Shown in pieces: positions 28,105 through 36,862 of a stretch of DNA of 64,000 nt. A program made the translations under genes and the position numbers. Source of the DNA: JARFQW01 sp963842955 (GTDB lineage Bacteria > Pseudomonadota > Gammaproteobacteria > Steroidobacterales > XN24); NCBI GenBank assembly GCA_963842955.1, contig CAWJIJ010000002.1, forward strand, positions 1 through 64,000, read 5' to 3'. The notes under the pieces were generated by a model. The model saw only the letters and a list, made by a program, of their open reading frames with translations, ran no database searches and was not told the DNA's origin. Positions within the stretch are counted from its first letter, which is position 1. Every line of letters begins with the position of its first letter.

Positions 28105-28914
28105 ATGGCCGATGCCGCAAGATCCGATAGCCCCCGCGAGGACACCTGGCGAATGGGAGACCGATCGTTTGCGTCCCGGCTCCTGGTCGGCACCGGCAAA
28201 TACCGGGACTTCGACGAGACCCGCGACGCCATCGCGGCCAGTGGCGCTGAAATCGTGACCGTTGCCATTCGCCGCACGAATATCGGCCAGGATCCGGGCG
28301 AGCCCAATCTGCTGGATTTCCTGAGCCCGGACCGCTACACGATCCTGCCCAATACCGCCGGCTGCTACACGGCCGTGGATGCGGTGCGCACCTGCCGGCT
28401 GGCTCGCGAACTTCTCGACGGCCACAACCTCGTCAAGCTGGAGGTGCTCGGAGACGAGAAGACGCTGTTCCCGGACGTGCCGGCGACCCTGGAGGCCGCG
28501 AAAACCCTGGTGGACGACGGCTTCGAGGTCATGGTCTACACCAGCGACGATCCAATCATCGCGAAACGGCTGGAGGAACTGGGGTGTGTTTCGGTTATGC
28601 CCCTGGCCGCTCCCATCGGCTCGGGACTGGGCGTGCGCAACCCCTACAACATCCTGGAAATCGTCGAAAACGCCAGCGTGCCGATCCTCGTGGATGCGGG
28701 CGTCGGCACGGCCTCCGACGCCGCGGTGGCCATGGAATTGGGCTGCGACGGGGTGCTGATGAACACGGCCATCGCGGGCGCCCGGGACCCGGTCCTGATG
28801 GCCTCGGCCATGAACAAGGCGGTGCAGGCCGGGCGCGAAGCGTTCCTGGCCGGGCGCATTCCCCGCAAGCGCTATGCGTCGGCATCGTCCCCCGTCGACG
28901 GAACGTTCTTCTAG
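28105..28914 (+). CDS. thiG: thiazole synthase ThiG
   Basis: A 269-residue TIM-barrel enzyme that condenses deoxyxylulose 5-phosphate, dehydroglycine and ThiS thiocarboxylate into the thiamine thiazole. Visible motifs are SRLLVGTGKY, NTAGCYTAVDAVRTCRLARE, the lysine region NLVKLEVLGDEKTLFPD, and the phosphate-binding VDAGVGTASDAAVAMELGCDGVL. It follows thiS, and trmB starts six bases after its stop. It is complete, with an N-terminal extension of about 15 residues before the barrel. Confidence 0.96.
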   Translation: MADAARSDSPREDTWRMGDRSFASRLLVGTGKYRDFDETRDAIAASGAEIVTVAIRRTNIGQDPGEPNLLDFLSPDRYTILPNTAGCYTAVDAVRTCRLARELLDGHNLVKLEVLGDEKTLFPDVPATLEAAKTLVDDGFEVMVYTSDDPIIAKRLEELGCVSVMPLAAPIGSGLGVRNPYNILEIVENASVPILVDAGVGTASDAAVAMELGCDGVLMNTAIAGARDPVLMASAMNKAVQAGREAFLAGRIPRKRYASASSPVDGTFF

Positions 28915-28919
28915 CGTCC

Positions 28920-29630
28920 GTGGCGGAAGCGGAAACCGGCCGGCGGCAGGTCCGGAGCTTTGTCCGGCGCACCGGGCGGGTGACCCGGGCCCAGGCCCGG
29001 GCCCTGGAAACGCTCTGGCCCAGGATCGGTATCGATGCCGGGGGCGAACCGCTGGACCTGACATCGGCATTCGGCCGGGACGCGCCGCGAATTTTGGAGA
29101 TCGGCTTTGGCGACGGTGAATGCCTCGCCGAGCTGGCCGTTCGCCACCCGGAACAGGACTACCTGGGCATCGAAGTCCACGAGCCGGGAGTCGGCCACCT
29201 GCTGCTGGCCGTCGAGGAGAGCGGGGCAGAGAACGTGCGCTGTATCCGCGAGGACGCCATGGACGTGCTCCCCCTCATCGGCCCGGGTCAGCTCGCCGGC
29301 GTACACCTGTTTTTTCCGGACCCATGGCCCAAGAAACGCCACCACAAGCGGCGCATCGTGCAGCCGGCGTTCTTCGACGCCATCGCGCGGGTGGTCCGTC
29401 CGGGGGGCTATCTGCACATGGCCACGGACTGGGTGCCCTACGCCGAGCACATGCTCGAAACCGGCCGGTCTGCCCCGGGCTGGGCCAACACGAGCCCGAC
29501 AGGGGGCTTCGTGCCCCGGCCGGAAAGCCGCCCGGAAACCAAGTTCGAGCGGCGCGGCCAGCGTCTCGGCCACGAGGTGCGTGACCTGGTTTTTAGACGG
29601 GTCGCCCTGGACTCGGACGGGAACGGCTAA
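28920..29630 (+). CDS. trmB: tRNA (guanine-N7)-methyltransferase TrmB
   Basis: A 236-residue SAM-dependent methyltransferase that makes m7G46 in tRNA. The SAM motif is ILEIGFGDGECLAELA; the family signatures are YLGIEVHEPGVG, LFFPDPWPKKRHHKRRIVQ and the C-terminal ETKFERRGQRLGHEVRDL. The start was set at GTG 28920, just after the thiG stop. The upstream open frame inside thiG is only a shadow. Probably co-transcribed with thiS-thiG. Confidence 0.95.
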   Translation: MAEAETGRRQVRSFVRRTGRVTRAQARALETLWPRIGIDAGGEPLDLTSAFGRDAPRILEIGFGDGECLAELAVRHPEQDYLGIEVHEPGVGHLLLAVEESGAENVRCIREDAMDVLPLIGPGQLAGVHLFFPDPWPKKRHHKRRIVQPAFFDAIARVVRPGGYLHMATDWVPYAEHMLETGRSAPGWANTSPTGGFVPRPESRPETKFERRGQRLGHEVRDLVFRRVALDSDGNG

Positions 29631-29660
29631 CCGGCAAGCGCCGCCCGCCAGTCGGGAAAC

Positions 29661-30287
29661 TCAAACCGCCATCACCGCCTGGATTCCGTCGACCACGTAC
29701 TGAACGGCAAGCGCCGACAGCACGACGCCGAGCAAGCGGCTGGTGACGTTCGCGCCCGTTGTACCCATGACCCGCATGACCAGGGGAGTCATGAGCAGCA
29801 GCACCAGGGTCAGGGCAAGGACAGCGAATACGACGCCCAGGATGATCGCAACCCTCAGGGGGTCGCCTTCCTGCTCGACGAGCACCAGCAGCAGGGTCGC
29901 CAGCGCCCCAGGCCCGGCAATCAGCGGAAACGCCATCGGAAAGACGGACACATCCTCGCGGTAGCGGGCTTCGTCCTGCTCGCGCACCGTGGCCGAGCGC
30001 AGCCCCGACTGGCGCGCAAACACCATGTCCACGGCCAGCAGAAACAGCAGCAGGCCCCCGGCGATCTTGAAGGCGTTAACGCTGACACCCAGCACGCGCA
30101 GCAACCACTCTCCGGCAATCGCGAAAATCACGAAAATCGCTGCGGAAACAGCGATGGACTTGAACGCCATCCTGCGCCGGTAGCCTTGTTCTCCACCCCG
30201 CGTGAGGGCTCCGAACATGGGCACGAGCGACAGGGGCTCGATCACCACGAAGAACAGGACGAATATCTTGACCAGTTGTTCGATCAT
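29661..30287 (-). CDS. MarC family integral membrane protein
   Basis: A 208-residue protein with six hydrophobic helices. VLFFVVIEPLSLVPMFGALT at the start and FPMAFPLIAGPGAL in the middle are signatures of the MarC/UPF0056 family. The function of the family is unresolved; the name came from a multiple-antibiotic-resistance locus, but MarC itself is not needed for resistance. ATG 30287 begins the first helix directly; the longer frame to 30380 adds unrelated Pro-rich residues. Convergent with trmB. Confidence 0.88.
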   Translation of the reverse strand: MIEQLVKIFVLFFVVIEPLSLVPMFGALTRGGEQGYRRRMAFKSIAVSAAIFVIFAIAGEWLLRVLGVSVNAFKIAGGLLLFLLAVDMVFARQSGLRSATVREQDEARYREDVSVFPMAFPLIAGPGALATLLLVLVEQEGDPLRVAIILGVVFAVLALTLVLLLMTPLVMRVMGTTGANVTSRLLGVVLSALAVQYVVDGIQAVMAV

Positions 30288-30426
30288 GCGCTGCGGCACT
30301 CCGGGCCCGGGCTTTCCCCGGTCCGGCGAGTAGTCTATAAAGGAATCGAAGGACCCCTCGGCCGGGGGCCGGGGGTACAAGGGCCGGAAAGGATATCAGG
30401 GCCGCCTCTTTCGGGGAACCATTGTT

Positions 30427-30720
30427 ATGGCGATTAAATTGCCAACTATCGGGGACTGGTTTACGCACCCGGCGGGTGATCTGTTCGAAGTCGTGGCAGT
30501 CGATGAAGACGACGCCACGATCGAGATCCAGTATTTCGACGGCACCATCGAAGAACTCGACGTCGACAGCTGGGGAGAACTGAAGTGCCGGGACGCCGTG
30601 CCGCCCGAAGACTATTCCGGGTCCATGGACATCGAACGGGAAGATTATGGCCTGGAGACGGAGACTCCCCGGCAGAAAAGCCCCGCCGATCCCATGGACT
30701 TCCTGGACCGGGCTGAATAA
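30427..30720 (+). CDS. conserved acidic hypothetical protein (DUF6763-like)
   Basis: A 97-residue soluble, strongly acidic protein. Its first half (PTIGDWFTHPAGDLFEVVAVDEDD followed by IEIQYFDGTIEELD) looks like a small beta-barrel fold; the rest is charged. It resembles a conserved gammaproteobacterial family that I recall as DUF6763, but this was not checked. Function is unknown. The ATG stands a few bases after GGGGAACC. It is a single gene, divergent from marC. Confidence 0.75.
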   Translation: MAIKLPTIGDWFTHPAGDLFEVVAVDEDDATIEIQYFDGTIEELDVDSWGELKCRDAVPPEDYSGSMDIEREDYGLETETPRQKSPADPMDFLDRAE

Positions 30721-30721
30721 C

Positions 30722-31075
30722 TCAGCCGGCGTCGCCCGGGTGGACGAACACCTGGCCGGATGCGACCTCCACGCGGAGGGCAGTAAGCGTGCGCCCGAGG
30801 CAGGGGCCGCCAACGCACAACCCGGACTGAAGCTCGAACACCGCACCGTGGGAAGCACACAGGATCAGGTCGCGGGCCCGATTAAGAAATCGGTGCGGCG
30901 CCCAGTCCAGCCGATTGCCCATATGGGGACAGCGATTCAGATACCCGCGAACCTCATCCGCCTGCCGGACCAGGAACGCGAACCTACCGTCCGGCAGCGA
31001 GAATCCGAACGCCCCCGGGTCTTCGATTTCCGCCAGGCCGCAAACAGGCACACCACCGGGGACGGGAGGGTTCAC
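30722..31075 (-). CDS. Rieske [2Fe-2S] ferredoxin-like protein
   Basis: A 117-residue protein with a complete Rieske cluster motif: CPHMG near residue 49 and CASHGAVFELQSGLCVGGPC near 73, the second pair shared by soluble Rieske ferredoxins such as NirD-like or BphA3-like electron carriers. No membrane anchor is present, so it is cytoplasmic. Start chosen at GTG 31075 (GAGGT eight bases upstream); the longer frame would need TTG 31123 and would overlap the leader of the divergent gene. Its 3' end touches that of the DUF6763-like gene (convergent). Confidence 0.85.
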   Translation of the reverse strand: MNPPVPGGVPVCGLAEIEDPGAFGFSLPDGRFAFLVRQADEVRGYLNRCPHMGNRLDWAPHRFLNRARDLILCASHGAVFELQSGLCVGGPCLGRTLTALRVEVASGQVFVHPGDAG

Positions 31076-31110
31076 TGCCGGGACCTCGCTGCGCCACCGG
31101 GGCCCGCGCG

Positions 31111-31518
31111 ATGACCTTTGCAAGCGCCGAGGCCTGCGAGGAGGCCTTCTACCAGTCGTTTCGTGACAACGACCTGGACACGATGCAGGCGCTCTGGGCT
31201 CCCCATGACGATATCGTCTGCGTGCACCCGGGCAGGCGGCCGCTGGCAGGTCGCGATGACGTGCTCGCCAGCTGGCGGGACATCCTTGGCGCGCCGGGGT
31301 ATTTCGACGTCAGGCTGGAGACCCTTCGCGTCGTTCGGACCAACGGCCTGGCCGTACATTTCGGACTGGAGATCATTCGCGCCGGTGACGACCCGAGGGA
31401 GGCCGCGGTCAGCGTCGTCAACGTCTTCGAACGTGACGAGGACGGTTGGCGCATGCGAATACATCATGCCGGCCCGATCCACGAAGACATGGCCCGTCCC
31501 GACGCACCCGTCCATTAG
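31111..31518 (+). CDS. SnoaL/DUF4440-like NTF2-fold protein
   Basis: A 135-residue protein with the cone-shaped NTF2 fold signatures: an N-terminal helix EAFYQSFRDNDLDTMQALWAP, DDIVCVHPG, the loop GRDDVLASWRDIL, and a C-terminal sheet ending GWRMRIHHAGPI. Similar proteins act as ketosteroid-isomerase-like or stress-related enzymes of uncertain function. It overlaps the 3' end of the converging AmpG-like gene by four bases. Confidence 0.82.
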   Translation: MTFASAEACEEAFYQSFRDNDLDTMQALWAPHDDIVCVHPGRRPLAGRDDVLASWRDILGAPGYFDVRLETLRVVRTNGLAVHFGLEIIRAGDDPREAAVSVVNVFERDEDGWRMRIHHAGPIHEDMARPDAPVH

Positions 31519-32876
31519 CCCGCCTGCCCCCGGCTCCCGCCGGAACGGGATTGATGGGCGAGAACCACGATAACCAGCAGGATCGCGGGTATCCCGGCTG
31601 CCGCGGCGTACAGGAAGAAGCTGTGGTATCCGAAGCCGTCGACGACGACGCCGGAGAATCCGCCGACGAATTTCCCGGGCAGGGTCATCAGCGAACTGAA
31701 CAGGGCGTACTGGGTAGCCGTGTAGCTGCGGCTGGTCAGGCTGGACAGCCAGGCGATAAAGACCACGTTGGCGATGCCGGCGCTGAGATTGTCCGCGCTG
31801 ATGGTGACCGCGAGCATGCTCAGGCTCGGTCCGATGTTGGCCAGCACGGCAAACAGCAGATTGGTGCCGGCCACGAGAACAGCGGCCAGGAGCATGCAGC
31901 GCAGGATGCCCAGGCGCACGGCGAGGATGCCGCCGAGAGCGGAGCCGAAAATCGTCATGAAGAACCCGAACACCTTCGTGACGTTCGCGATCTCGGTCTT
32001 GGAGAACCCCAGGTCCAGGTAGAAGGGATTCGCCATGACCCCCATGGTGATATCGCTCAGGCGAAAGGTTGCGACAAGGGCCAGGATGACAAGAGCGAAG
32101 GTGCCATTGCGGCGCATGAAATCCACGAACGGCGCCACGACCGCGCCGCTGAACCAGATCACCAGCCGCTGCCAGGACGTCGGCGCACCGTCGCCGGGGC
32201 TGACCCGCTCGGCGATCCGGGCCTCCATCTCGGCAACCATCGGATCCACCCGGTGCTCCGGCTCGCTCAGGATCAGCGTGGTGAGGATCCCTACCCCCAT
32301 CAGCATTCCCATGACGGTATAGGCGGTGGACCAGGACGCGTACTCGGCGATGTAGAAGGCGCCCGCCCCCGCGGTCAATAGCGCCAGGCGGTAACCGAGG
32401 ATATAGGTGGCGGCCATCGCCGCCTGGAGTTCATCGGCCACCGCCTCGATGCGATAGGCATCAATCGTGATGTCCTGGGTCGCCGAACCGAAAGCCACGA
32501 CCAGGGCGCAGACGGCGATCAGGGTCAGGTCCGCCCGTGGGTCCAGGCTGGCCATCGCCACCAGCCCGGCGCCGATGATCAGCTGGGCCAGCAGCATCCA
32601 GCCTCGGCGTTTGCCGAGCCGTCGGGTCAGCGGGCCGAGGCCCAGGCGATCCACGACGGGAGCCCAGAAAACCTTGATGGAATAGGTCACGCCAACCCAG
32701 CTGAAAAATCCGATGGTGCTGCGGCTGATGTCGTAGTCGGTCAGCCAGGCGGACAGGGTGGAAAACACCAGCAGAAACGGCAGGCCCGCCGAGAAACCCA
32801 GGAACAGCATCCCGATGACCCGCGGGTGGGCATAGATCCGGAAGCTGTTCAGCCAGGAGTCGGCGGGCTGGGTCAC
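31515..32876 (-). CDS. ampG: AmpG-like muropeptide MFS permease
   Basis: A 453-residue inner-membrane transporter with about 12-14 helices. MLFLGFSAGLPFLLVFSTLSAWLTDYDISRSTIGFFSWVGVTYSIKVFWAPVVDR is close to the AmpG N-terminus, and the helix 2-3 loop GKRRGWML follows. AmpG imports GlcNAc-anhydroMurNAc peptides for cell-wall recycling; no ampD or beta-lactamase genes are in the window. It starts at GTG 32876, whose GTGA overlaps the xthA stop, so the two are coupled. Confidence 0.88.
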   Translation of the reverse strand: MTQPADSWLNSFRIYAHPRVIGMLFLGFSAGLPFLLVFSTLSAWLTDYDISRSTIGFFSWVGVTYSIKVFWAPVVDRLGLGPLTRRLGKRRGWMLLAQLIIGAGLVAMASLDPRADLTLIAVCALVVAFGSATQDITIDAYRIEAVADELQAAMAATYILGYRLALLTAGAGAFYIAEYASWSTAYTVMGMLMGVGILTTLILSEPEHRVDPMVAEMEARIAERVSPGDGAPTSWQRLVIWFSGAVVAPFVDFMRRNGTFALVILALVATFRLSDITMGVMANPFYLDLGFSKTEIANVTKVFGFFMTIFGSALGGILAVRLGILRCMLLAAVLVAGTNLLFAVLANIGPSLSMLAVTISADNLSAGIANVVFIAWLSSLTSRSYTATQYALFSSLMTLPGKFVGGFSGVVVDGFGYHSFFLYAAAAGIPAILLVIVVLAHQSRSGGSRGQAG

Positions 32877-33649
32877 GCGGAGTCCAGCACGTAGTCAATG
32901 GTCAGCGGCGCGTGGTCGGAAAACCGTTCGTCCCGGTAAATCGCCGCGCTCTTTATCCTGCTGCCAAGGGCCGGAGTCACCACCTGGTAGTCGATCCGCC
33001 AGCCGACGTTCTTGTCCCATGCCCGGCCGCGGTTGGACCACCAGGTGTATTCGTCGGGATCGGAGTTCACGGCGCGAAAGGCGTCCACGTAGCGCGCGCG
33101 TCCGAAAATATCGTCCATCCAGGCCCGTTCCTCGGGCAGAAAACCGGAATTCTTCCGGTTACCCCGCCAGTTCTTCAGGTCTATTTCCTTGTGGGCAATG
33201 TTCCAGTCACCGCAGATGATGTAGTCGCGGCGCCGGCGGCGGAGCTTTTCGAGCAGCGGATAGAAGTCATCCATGAAACGAAACTTGGCGGCCTGGCGCT
33301 CTTCGCTGGACGACCCCGACGGCACATAGAGGGACACGACCGAAAGGCCAGGAAACTGGGCCTCGACATAGCGGCCTTCCCGGTCGAACTCCTCGAGGCC
33401 CATGCGGGTAACGACCCGGGTCGGTTTCCGCCGGCTGTAGATCGCGACGCCGCTGTAGCCTTTTTTCTCCGCGTCGACGTAGTAGCTGTGGAATCCCTCC
33501 GGCCGGAACACCGGATCGGTCAGCTGGTGCTCCTGGGCCTTGGTTTCCTGCACACAGACCACGTCCGCCTCCTGGCGGGGCAGCCAGTCGAAAAAGCCCT
33601 TGCGGGCAGCGGCGCGAATGCCGTTGGCGTTTAAGGTAATAACTCGCAT
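32873..33649 (-). CDS. xthA: exodeoxyribonuclease III
   Basis: A 258-residue AP endonuclease/3'-5' exonuclease of the EEP superfamily for base-excision repair. Landmarks are LNANGIRAA, VCVQETKAQ (metal Glu), GYSGVAIYSRR, YVPSGS, GDWNIAHKEIDLKN, RVIDYQV-type WRIDYQVV and the catalytic His in RFSDHAPLTID. ATG 33649 starts the canonical MRVITLNANG; the longer frame upstream is spurious. It is the first gene of an xthA-ampG pair and is divergent from pyrE. Confidence 0.95.
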   Translation of the reverse strand: MRVITLNANGIRAAARKGFFDWLPRQEADVVCVQETKAQEHQLTDPVFRPEGFHSYYVDAEKKGYSGVAIYSRRKPTRVVTRMGLEEFDREGRYVEAQFPGLSVVSLYVPSGSSSEERQAAKFRFMDDFYPLLEKLRRRRRDYIICGDWNIAHKEIDLKNWRGNRKNSGFLPEERAWMDDIFGRARYVDAFRAVNSDPDEYTWWSNRGRAWDKNVGWRIDYQVVTPALGSRIKSAAIYRDERFSDHAPLTIDYVLDSA

Positions 33650-33739
33650 ATCGGCTCGGTAACGGGCTGTTGACGGGTCGGCGTCCGGGCGCCGACAGCG
33701 TGTATGATAAGCGCCGGCCGGGGCCGGTGGGGTGAGGGG

Positions 33740-34390
33740 ATGCACGATTACCAGAAGCGCCTGATAGAACTTGCACGGGAACAGGGCGTGCTGCGCTTCG
33801 GCGAATTCACCCTGAAATCCGGCCGCGTCAGCCCGTATTTTTTTAACGCCGGGCTGTTCAATACCGGCGGCGCCCTGGCCGAACTCGGGCGCTGCTACGC
33901 GGCAGCGGCGGCCGGCGCATCCGTTCCTTTCGACATGTTGTTCGGGCCGGCCTACAAGGGGATCCCGCTGGTGGCGGCAACCGCGGCGGCCCTCGCGACG
34001 GACCACGGACTGGACCTCCCCTACGCCTTCAACCGTAAGGAGGCCAAGGACCACGGTGAAGGCGGCATCATCGTCGGTGCGCCACTCGCCGGCCGGGTTC
34101 TGATCGTCGACGACGTCATCACCGCCGGCACGGCCATTCGGGAATCGGTGGAAATCATCCGCGCCGCCGGGGCCACGCCCGCCGGCGTCCTGATTGCCCT
34201 GGACAGGCAGGAACGGGGCCAGGGAACCCGTTCCGCGGTACAAGAGGTAGAGGACGACCTGGAGCTGGCCGTTATCAGCATCGTGGGGCTCGCCGACGTC
34301 ATCGGCCACCTGGAGGCCGAGGACGGCATGCAGGCCGAGACCGAGGCCCTGCGCGCCTATCGGCAACGCTACGGTCTGGCCGGAGCGTGA
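33740..34390 (+). CDS. pyrE: orotate phosphoribosyltransferase
   Basis: A 216-residue enzyme converting orotate and PRPP to OMP in pyrimidine synthesis. FGEFTLKSGRVSPYFFNAG and the catalytic loop FNRKEAKDHGEGG are typical, and the PRPP motif VLIVDDVITAGTA is intact. ATG 33740 with GTGAGGGG upstream gives the usual N-terminus MHDYQKRLIELA. Divergent from xthA, an arrangement also seen in other gammaproteobacteria. Confidence 0.95.
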   Translation: MHDYQKRLIELAREQGVLRFGEFTLKSGRVSPYFFNAGLFNTGGALAELGRCYAAAAAGASVPFDMLFGPAYKGIPLVAATAAALATDHGLDLPYAFNRKEAKDHGEGGIIVGAPLAGRVLIVDDVITAGTAIRESVEIIRAAGATPAGVLIALDRQERGQGTRSAVQEVEDDLELAVISIVGLADVIGHLEAEDGMQAETEALRAYRQRYGLAGA

Positions 34391-34437
34391 CGCAGCCGTT
34401 GACGCCAAGGCGGGCCGGTGTGGTAATAACTAGGGCA

Positions 34438-35067
34438 ATGAAGACGCTTCGTTTCATCGCGGCGCTGGTTCCCGTACTCCTTCTGGCGGTAGGGAAGCCG
34501 GCGGCCGCAGAAAAAGTCTACAAGTGGGTGGACGAGGACGGAGTCGTTCATTACGGCCATGCACTGCCGCCCAGCGAGGCCGGACGCGCACATAAAGTCC
34601 TTAACGAGCAAGGCATTGCGGTTGAGGACGTGGCCACCGCGAAGACCGCCGAACAGATCGCCGAGGAAGCGCGGCTCGCCGCCGCGGCGAAGGAAGCCGC
34701 CAAGCGGGACCAGGTCCTGCTGAACACCTACCTGTCGGTGGACGAAATCGAGAACCTCAGGGATCGGCGCGTCGAGCTGCTCGAGGCCCAGAACGAGGTC
34801 ACGCGGAAATACCTGGACGGCCTCGAGGATAAGCTGAGCGAACTCCAGGCCGAAGCGGCCGGGCATGAAGCCCGCGCCGAGAGCGCCGGCGAAGCGGTGG
34901 TGATTCCCGCCGACCTGTCCGCCGAAATCTCCCACGCGGAACGCGGTATCGAGGGTTACCGGAGGGAATTGGAGACCCGGCGCGAGGACCAGGAGCGGAT
35001 TCGCGCCCAGTTCGACGCCGATATCGCCCGTTTCAGGGAGCTCAAGGGCTTGCCGCCCGGGGCCTGA
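34438..35067 (+). CDS. DUF4124 periplasmic protein with coiled coil
   Basis: A 209-residue secreted protein: signal peptide (FIAALVPVLLLAVGKPAAA), then a DUF4124 domain marked by EKVYKWVDEDGVVHYGHALPP, then long Glu/Lys/Arg-rich helices (about residues 75-200) likely to form coiled coils. DUF4124 proteins are common in gammaproteobacteria and have no settled function. The ATG is 48 bases after the pyrE stop. Confidence 0.85.
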   Translation: MKTLRFIAALVPVLLLAVGKPAAAEKVYKWVDEDGVVHYGHALPPSEAGRAHKVLNEQGIAVEDVATAKTAEQIAEEARLAAAAKEAAKRDQVLLNTYLSVDEIENLRDRRVELLEAQNEVTRKYLDGLEDKLSELQAEAAGHEARAESAGEAVVIPADLSAEISHAERGIEGYRRELETRREDQERIRAQFDADIARFRELKGLPPGA

Positions 35068-35095
35068 ACCCGGCCGCTGCCTTCCCGGACCGTCG

Positions 35096-35552
35096 TCAGG
35101 ACCGGCCGGAGCTGCCGAACCCGCCGGCGCCGCGCTCGCTTTCCTCGAAAGACTCCACCACGTCGAAACGAACCTGGACGACCGGGAGGATCACCATCTG
35201 GGCGATCCGCTCGCCCGGGTCTATGGTGAAAGAGGCGTTTCCGCGATTCCAGCACGAGATAAAAACCTGGCCCTGGTAGTCGGAGTCGATCAGGCCGGTC
35301 AGGTTGCCGAGGACCACGCCATGCTTGTGGCCGAGTCCCGAGCGGGGAAGCAGCACCGCGGCCAGCCCCGGGTCGTCCACGTGGATCGCCATGCCGGTGG
35401 GAATCAGTTCGGTCTGGCCCGGCTCAAGCACGAGGGGCTCATCCAGGCAGGCGCGCATGTCCACGCCGGCCGATCCCGGGGTGGCATACTCCGGCAGAGG
35501 GAAATCGGTGCCCACGACGCGGATCCAGGATCCGGACCTTAATGACCTGCAT
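35096..35552 (-). CDS. dut: dUTP diphosphatase (frameshifted near 35511)
   Basis: Trimeric dUTPase that keeps uracil out of DNA and supplies dUMP. All five motifs are present: PGSAGVDMRACL, PRSGLGHKHGV, GLIDSDYQGQ, PGERIAQMV and the Phe-rich tail ERGAGGFGSSGR. The N-terminus MQVIKVRILDPR starts at ATG 35552, overlapping the end of coaBC by 14 bases. It runs out of frame after DPRR and resumes at GTDFPLPEYATPGS. Removing one G of the GGG at 35511-35513 restores a protein of about 151 residues that aligns without gaps to E. coli Dut. As dut is normally essential, a sequencing error is the likely cause. Confidence 0.88.
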
Positions 35553-36768
35553 GGGCCTGTCTCTCTTCGCCGGGAACGGCGGCCATACGCTCGGCGATCA
35601 GCGCTATCAGCCGGTCGGCCAGGGTGGCCTTGGCTCCGTGCCCCAGGTCCTCCCGCCCGCCAGGCCAAAGGCAGACCAGGGCATTGTCGTCGCGATCGAA
35701 ACCCCGATCCGGGCCCACGGCATTCGCCGCGATCAGGTCGAGGTTCTTGGCCTCCAGCTTGATCCGGGCGTGGTCCTCGAGGTCATGGGTCTCCGCGGCA
35801 AAACCGACGAGAAACGGCGGCTTCGGCAGCACACTCACGCTGGCCAGGACATCCGGGGCCCGCTCCATGTCCAGCGCCAGGGTGTCAGCTTTCTTCTTGA
35901 TCTTCTGGTCGGCCACGACCGCGGGCCGATAGTCGGCGACGGCAGCCGCAGCAATAAAAACGTCGGCGTCGCCTACCCGGCTGTGAACCGCGTCGAGCAT
36001 CTGCTGGGCCGTTTCCACGCGCACGAGTTCGATGCCCGGCGGAGCCGGAATCTCCGCGGGCCCGCTGACCAGCAGCACGTCGGCGCCGGCGCGAACCGCG
36101 GCGGCCGCCACCGCATAGCCCATGCGCCCCGAGCTGCGATTGGTGATGTAGCGCACCGGATCGATCGGCTCGCGCGTGGGCCCCGCCGTGACAATGACGC
36201 GGCGGCCCGCGAGGGCACCGGAGCCGGCGTCGAGATTCAGCGAGGCGACGATGTCAGCGGGCTCCAGCATCCGGCCGGGCCCGGTCTCCCCGCAGGCCTG
36301 GGCACCTTCGGCCGGACCGAGGAGACGCACCCCCCGCTGCCGGAGTAGCGCCGCGTTGGCCTGGGTCGCTGCATGGGCCCACATCACCCGGTTCATTGCC
36401 GGGACCAGGATTACCGGTGATTCGGTGGCCAGACAGAGGGTCGCCAGCAGGTCGTCGGCCATGCCCGCCGCCAGCCTGGCCATGAAATCCGCGCTGCTCG
36501 GAGCGATGAGCACCGCATCAGCCCAGCGCGCCAGTTCGATGTGGCCCATGGCAGCTTCCGCGGCTTCATCCCACAGGCTGTCGCGTACCGGATGCCCGGA
36601 TACGGCCTGAAAGGTCGCGGCCCCCACGAAGCGGGTCGCCGCGGCGGTCATCACGACCCGGACTTCAGCGCCACCCTGGCTCAGGCGACGAACCAGGTCC
36701 ACGGCCTTGTAGGCCGCGATGCCACCGGTGACGCCGAGCAGAATGCGTTTTCCAGCCAGATTGCCCAT
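35539..36768 (-). CDS. coaBC: phosphopantothenoylcysteine synthetase/decarboxylase
   Basis: A 409-residue bifunctional CoA-pathway enzyme. The N-terminal flavoprotein decarboxylase (CoaC) shows GVTGGIAAYKA, the catalytic-His region GHIELARWAD and the PAMNRVMW motif. The C-terminal CTP-dependent ligase (CoaB) shows VTAGPTREPIDPVRYITNRSSGRMG and the KIKKK motif. ATG 36768 gives the usual MGNLAGKRILL. It overlaps dut downstream, matching the classical dfp-dut pair, and is divergent from radC. Confidence 0.95.
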   Translation of the reverse strand: MGNLAGKRILLGVTGGIAAYKAVDLVRRLSQGGAEVRVVMTAAATRFVGAATFQAVSGHPVRDSLWDEAAEAAMGHIELARWADAVLIAPSSADFMARLAAGMADDLLATLCLATESPVILVPAMNRVMWAHAATQANAALLRQRGVRLLGPAEGAQACGETGPGRMLEPADIVASLNLDAGSGALAGRRVIVTAGPTREPIDPVRYITNRSSGRMGYAVAAAAVRAGADVLLVSGPAEIPAPPGIELVRVETAQQMLDAVHSRVGDADVFIAAAAVADYRPAVVADQKIKKKADTLALDMERAPDVLASVSVLPKPPFLVGFAAETHDLEDHARIKLEAKNLDLIAANAVGPDRGFDRDDNALVCLWPGGREDLGHGAKATLADRLIALIAERMAAVPGEERQAHAGH

Positions 36769-36862
36769 TTCGGTCCTGGAGCCTCGGTCGGACAGGCGGC
36801 CTATGGTAGCAGGGCCGGGGACAGGGAGAGCCCCGGCCGACCCGAATCGAGGAGGCCCCCGG

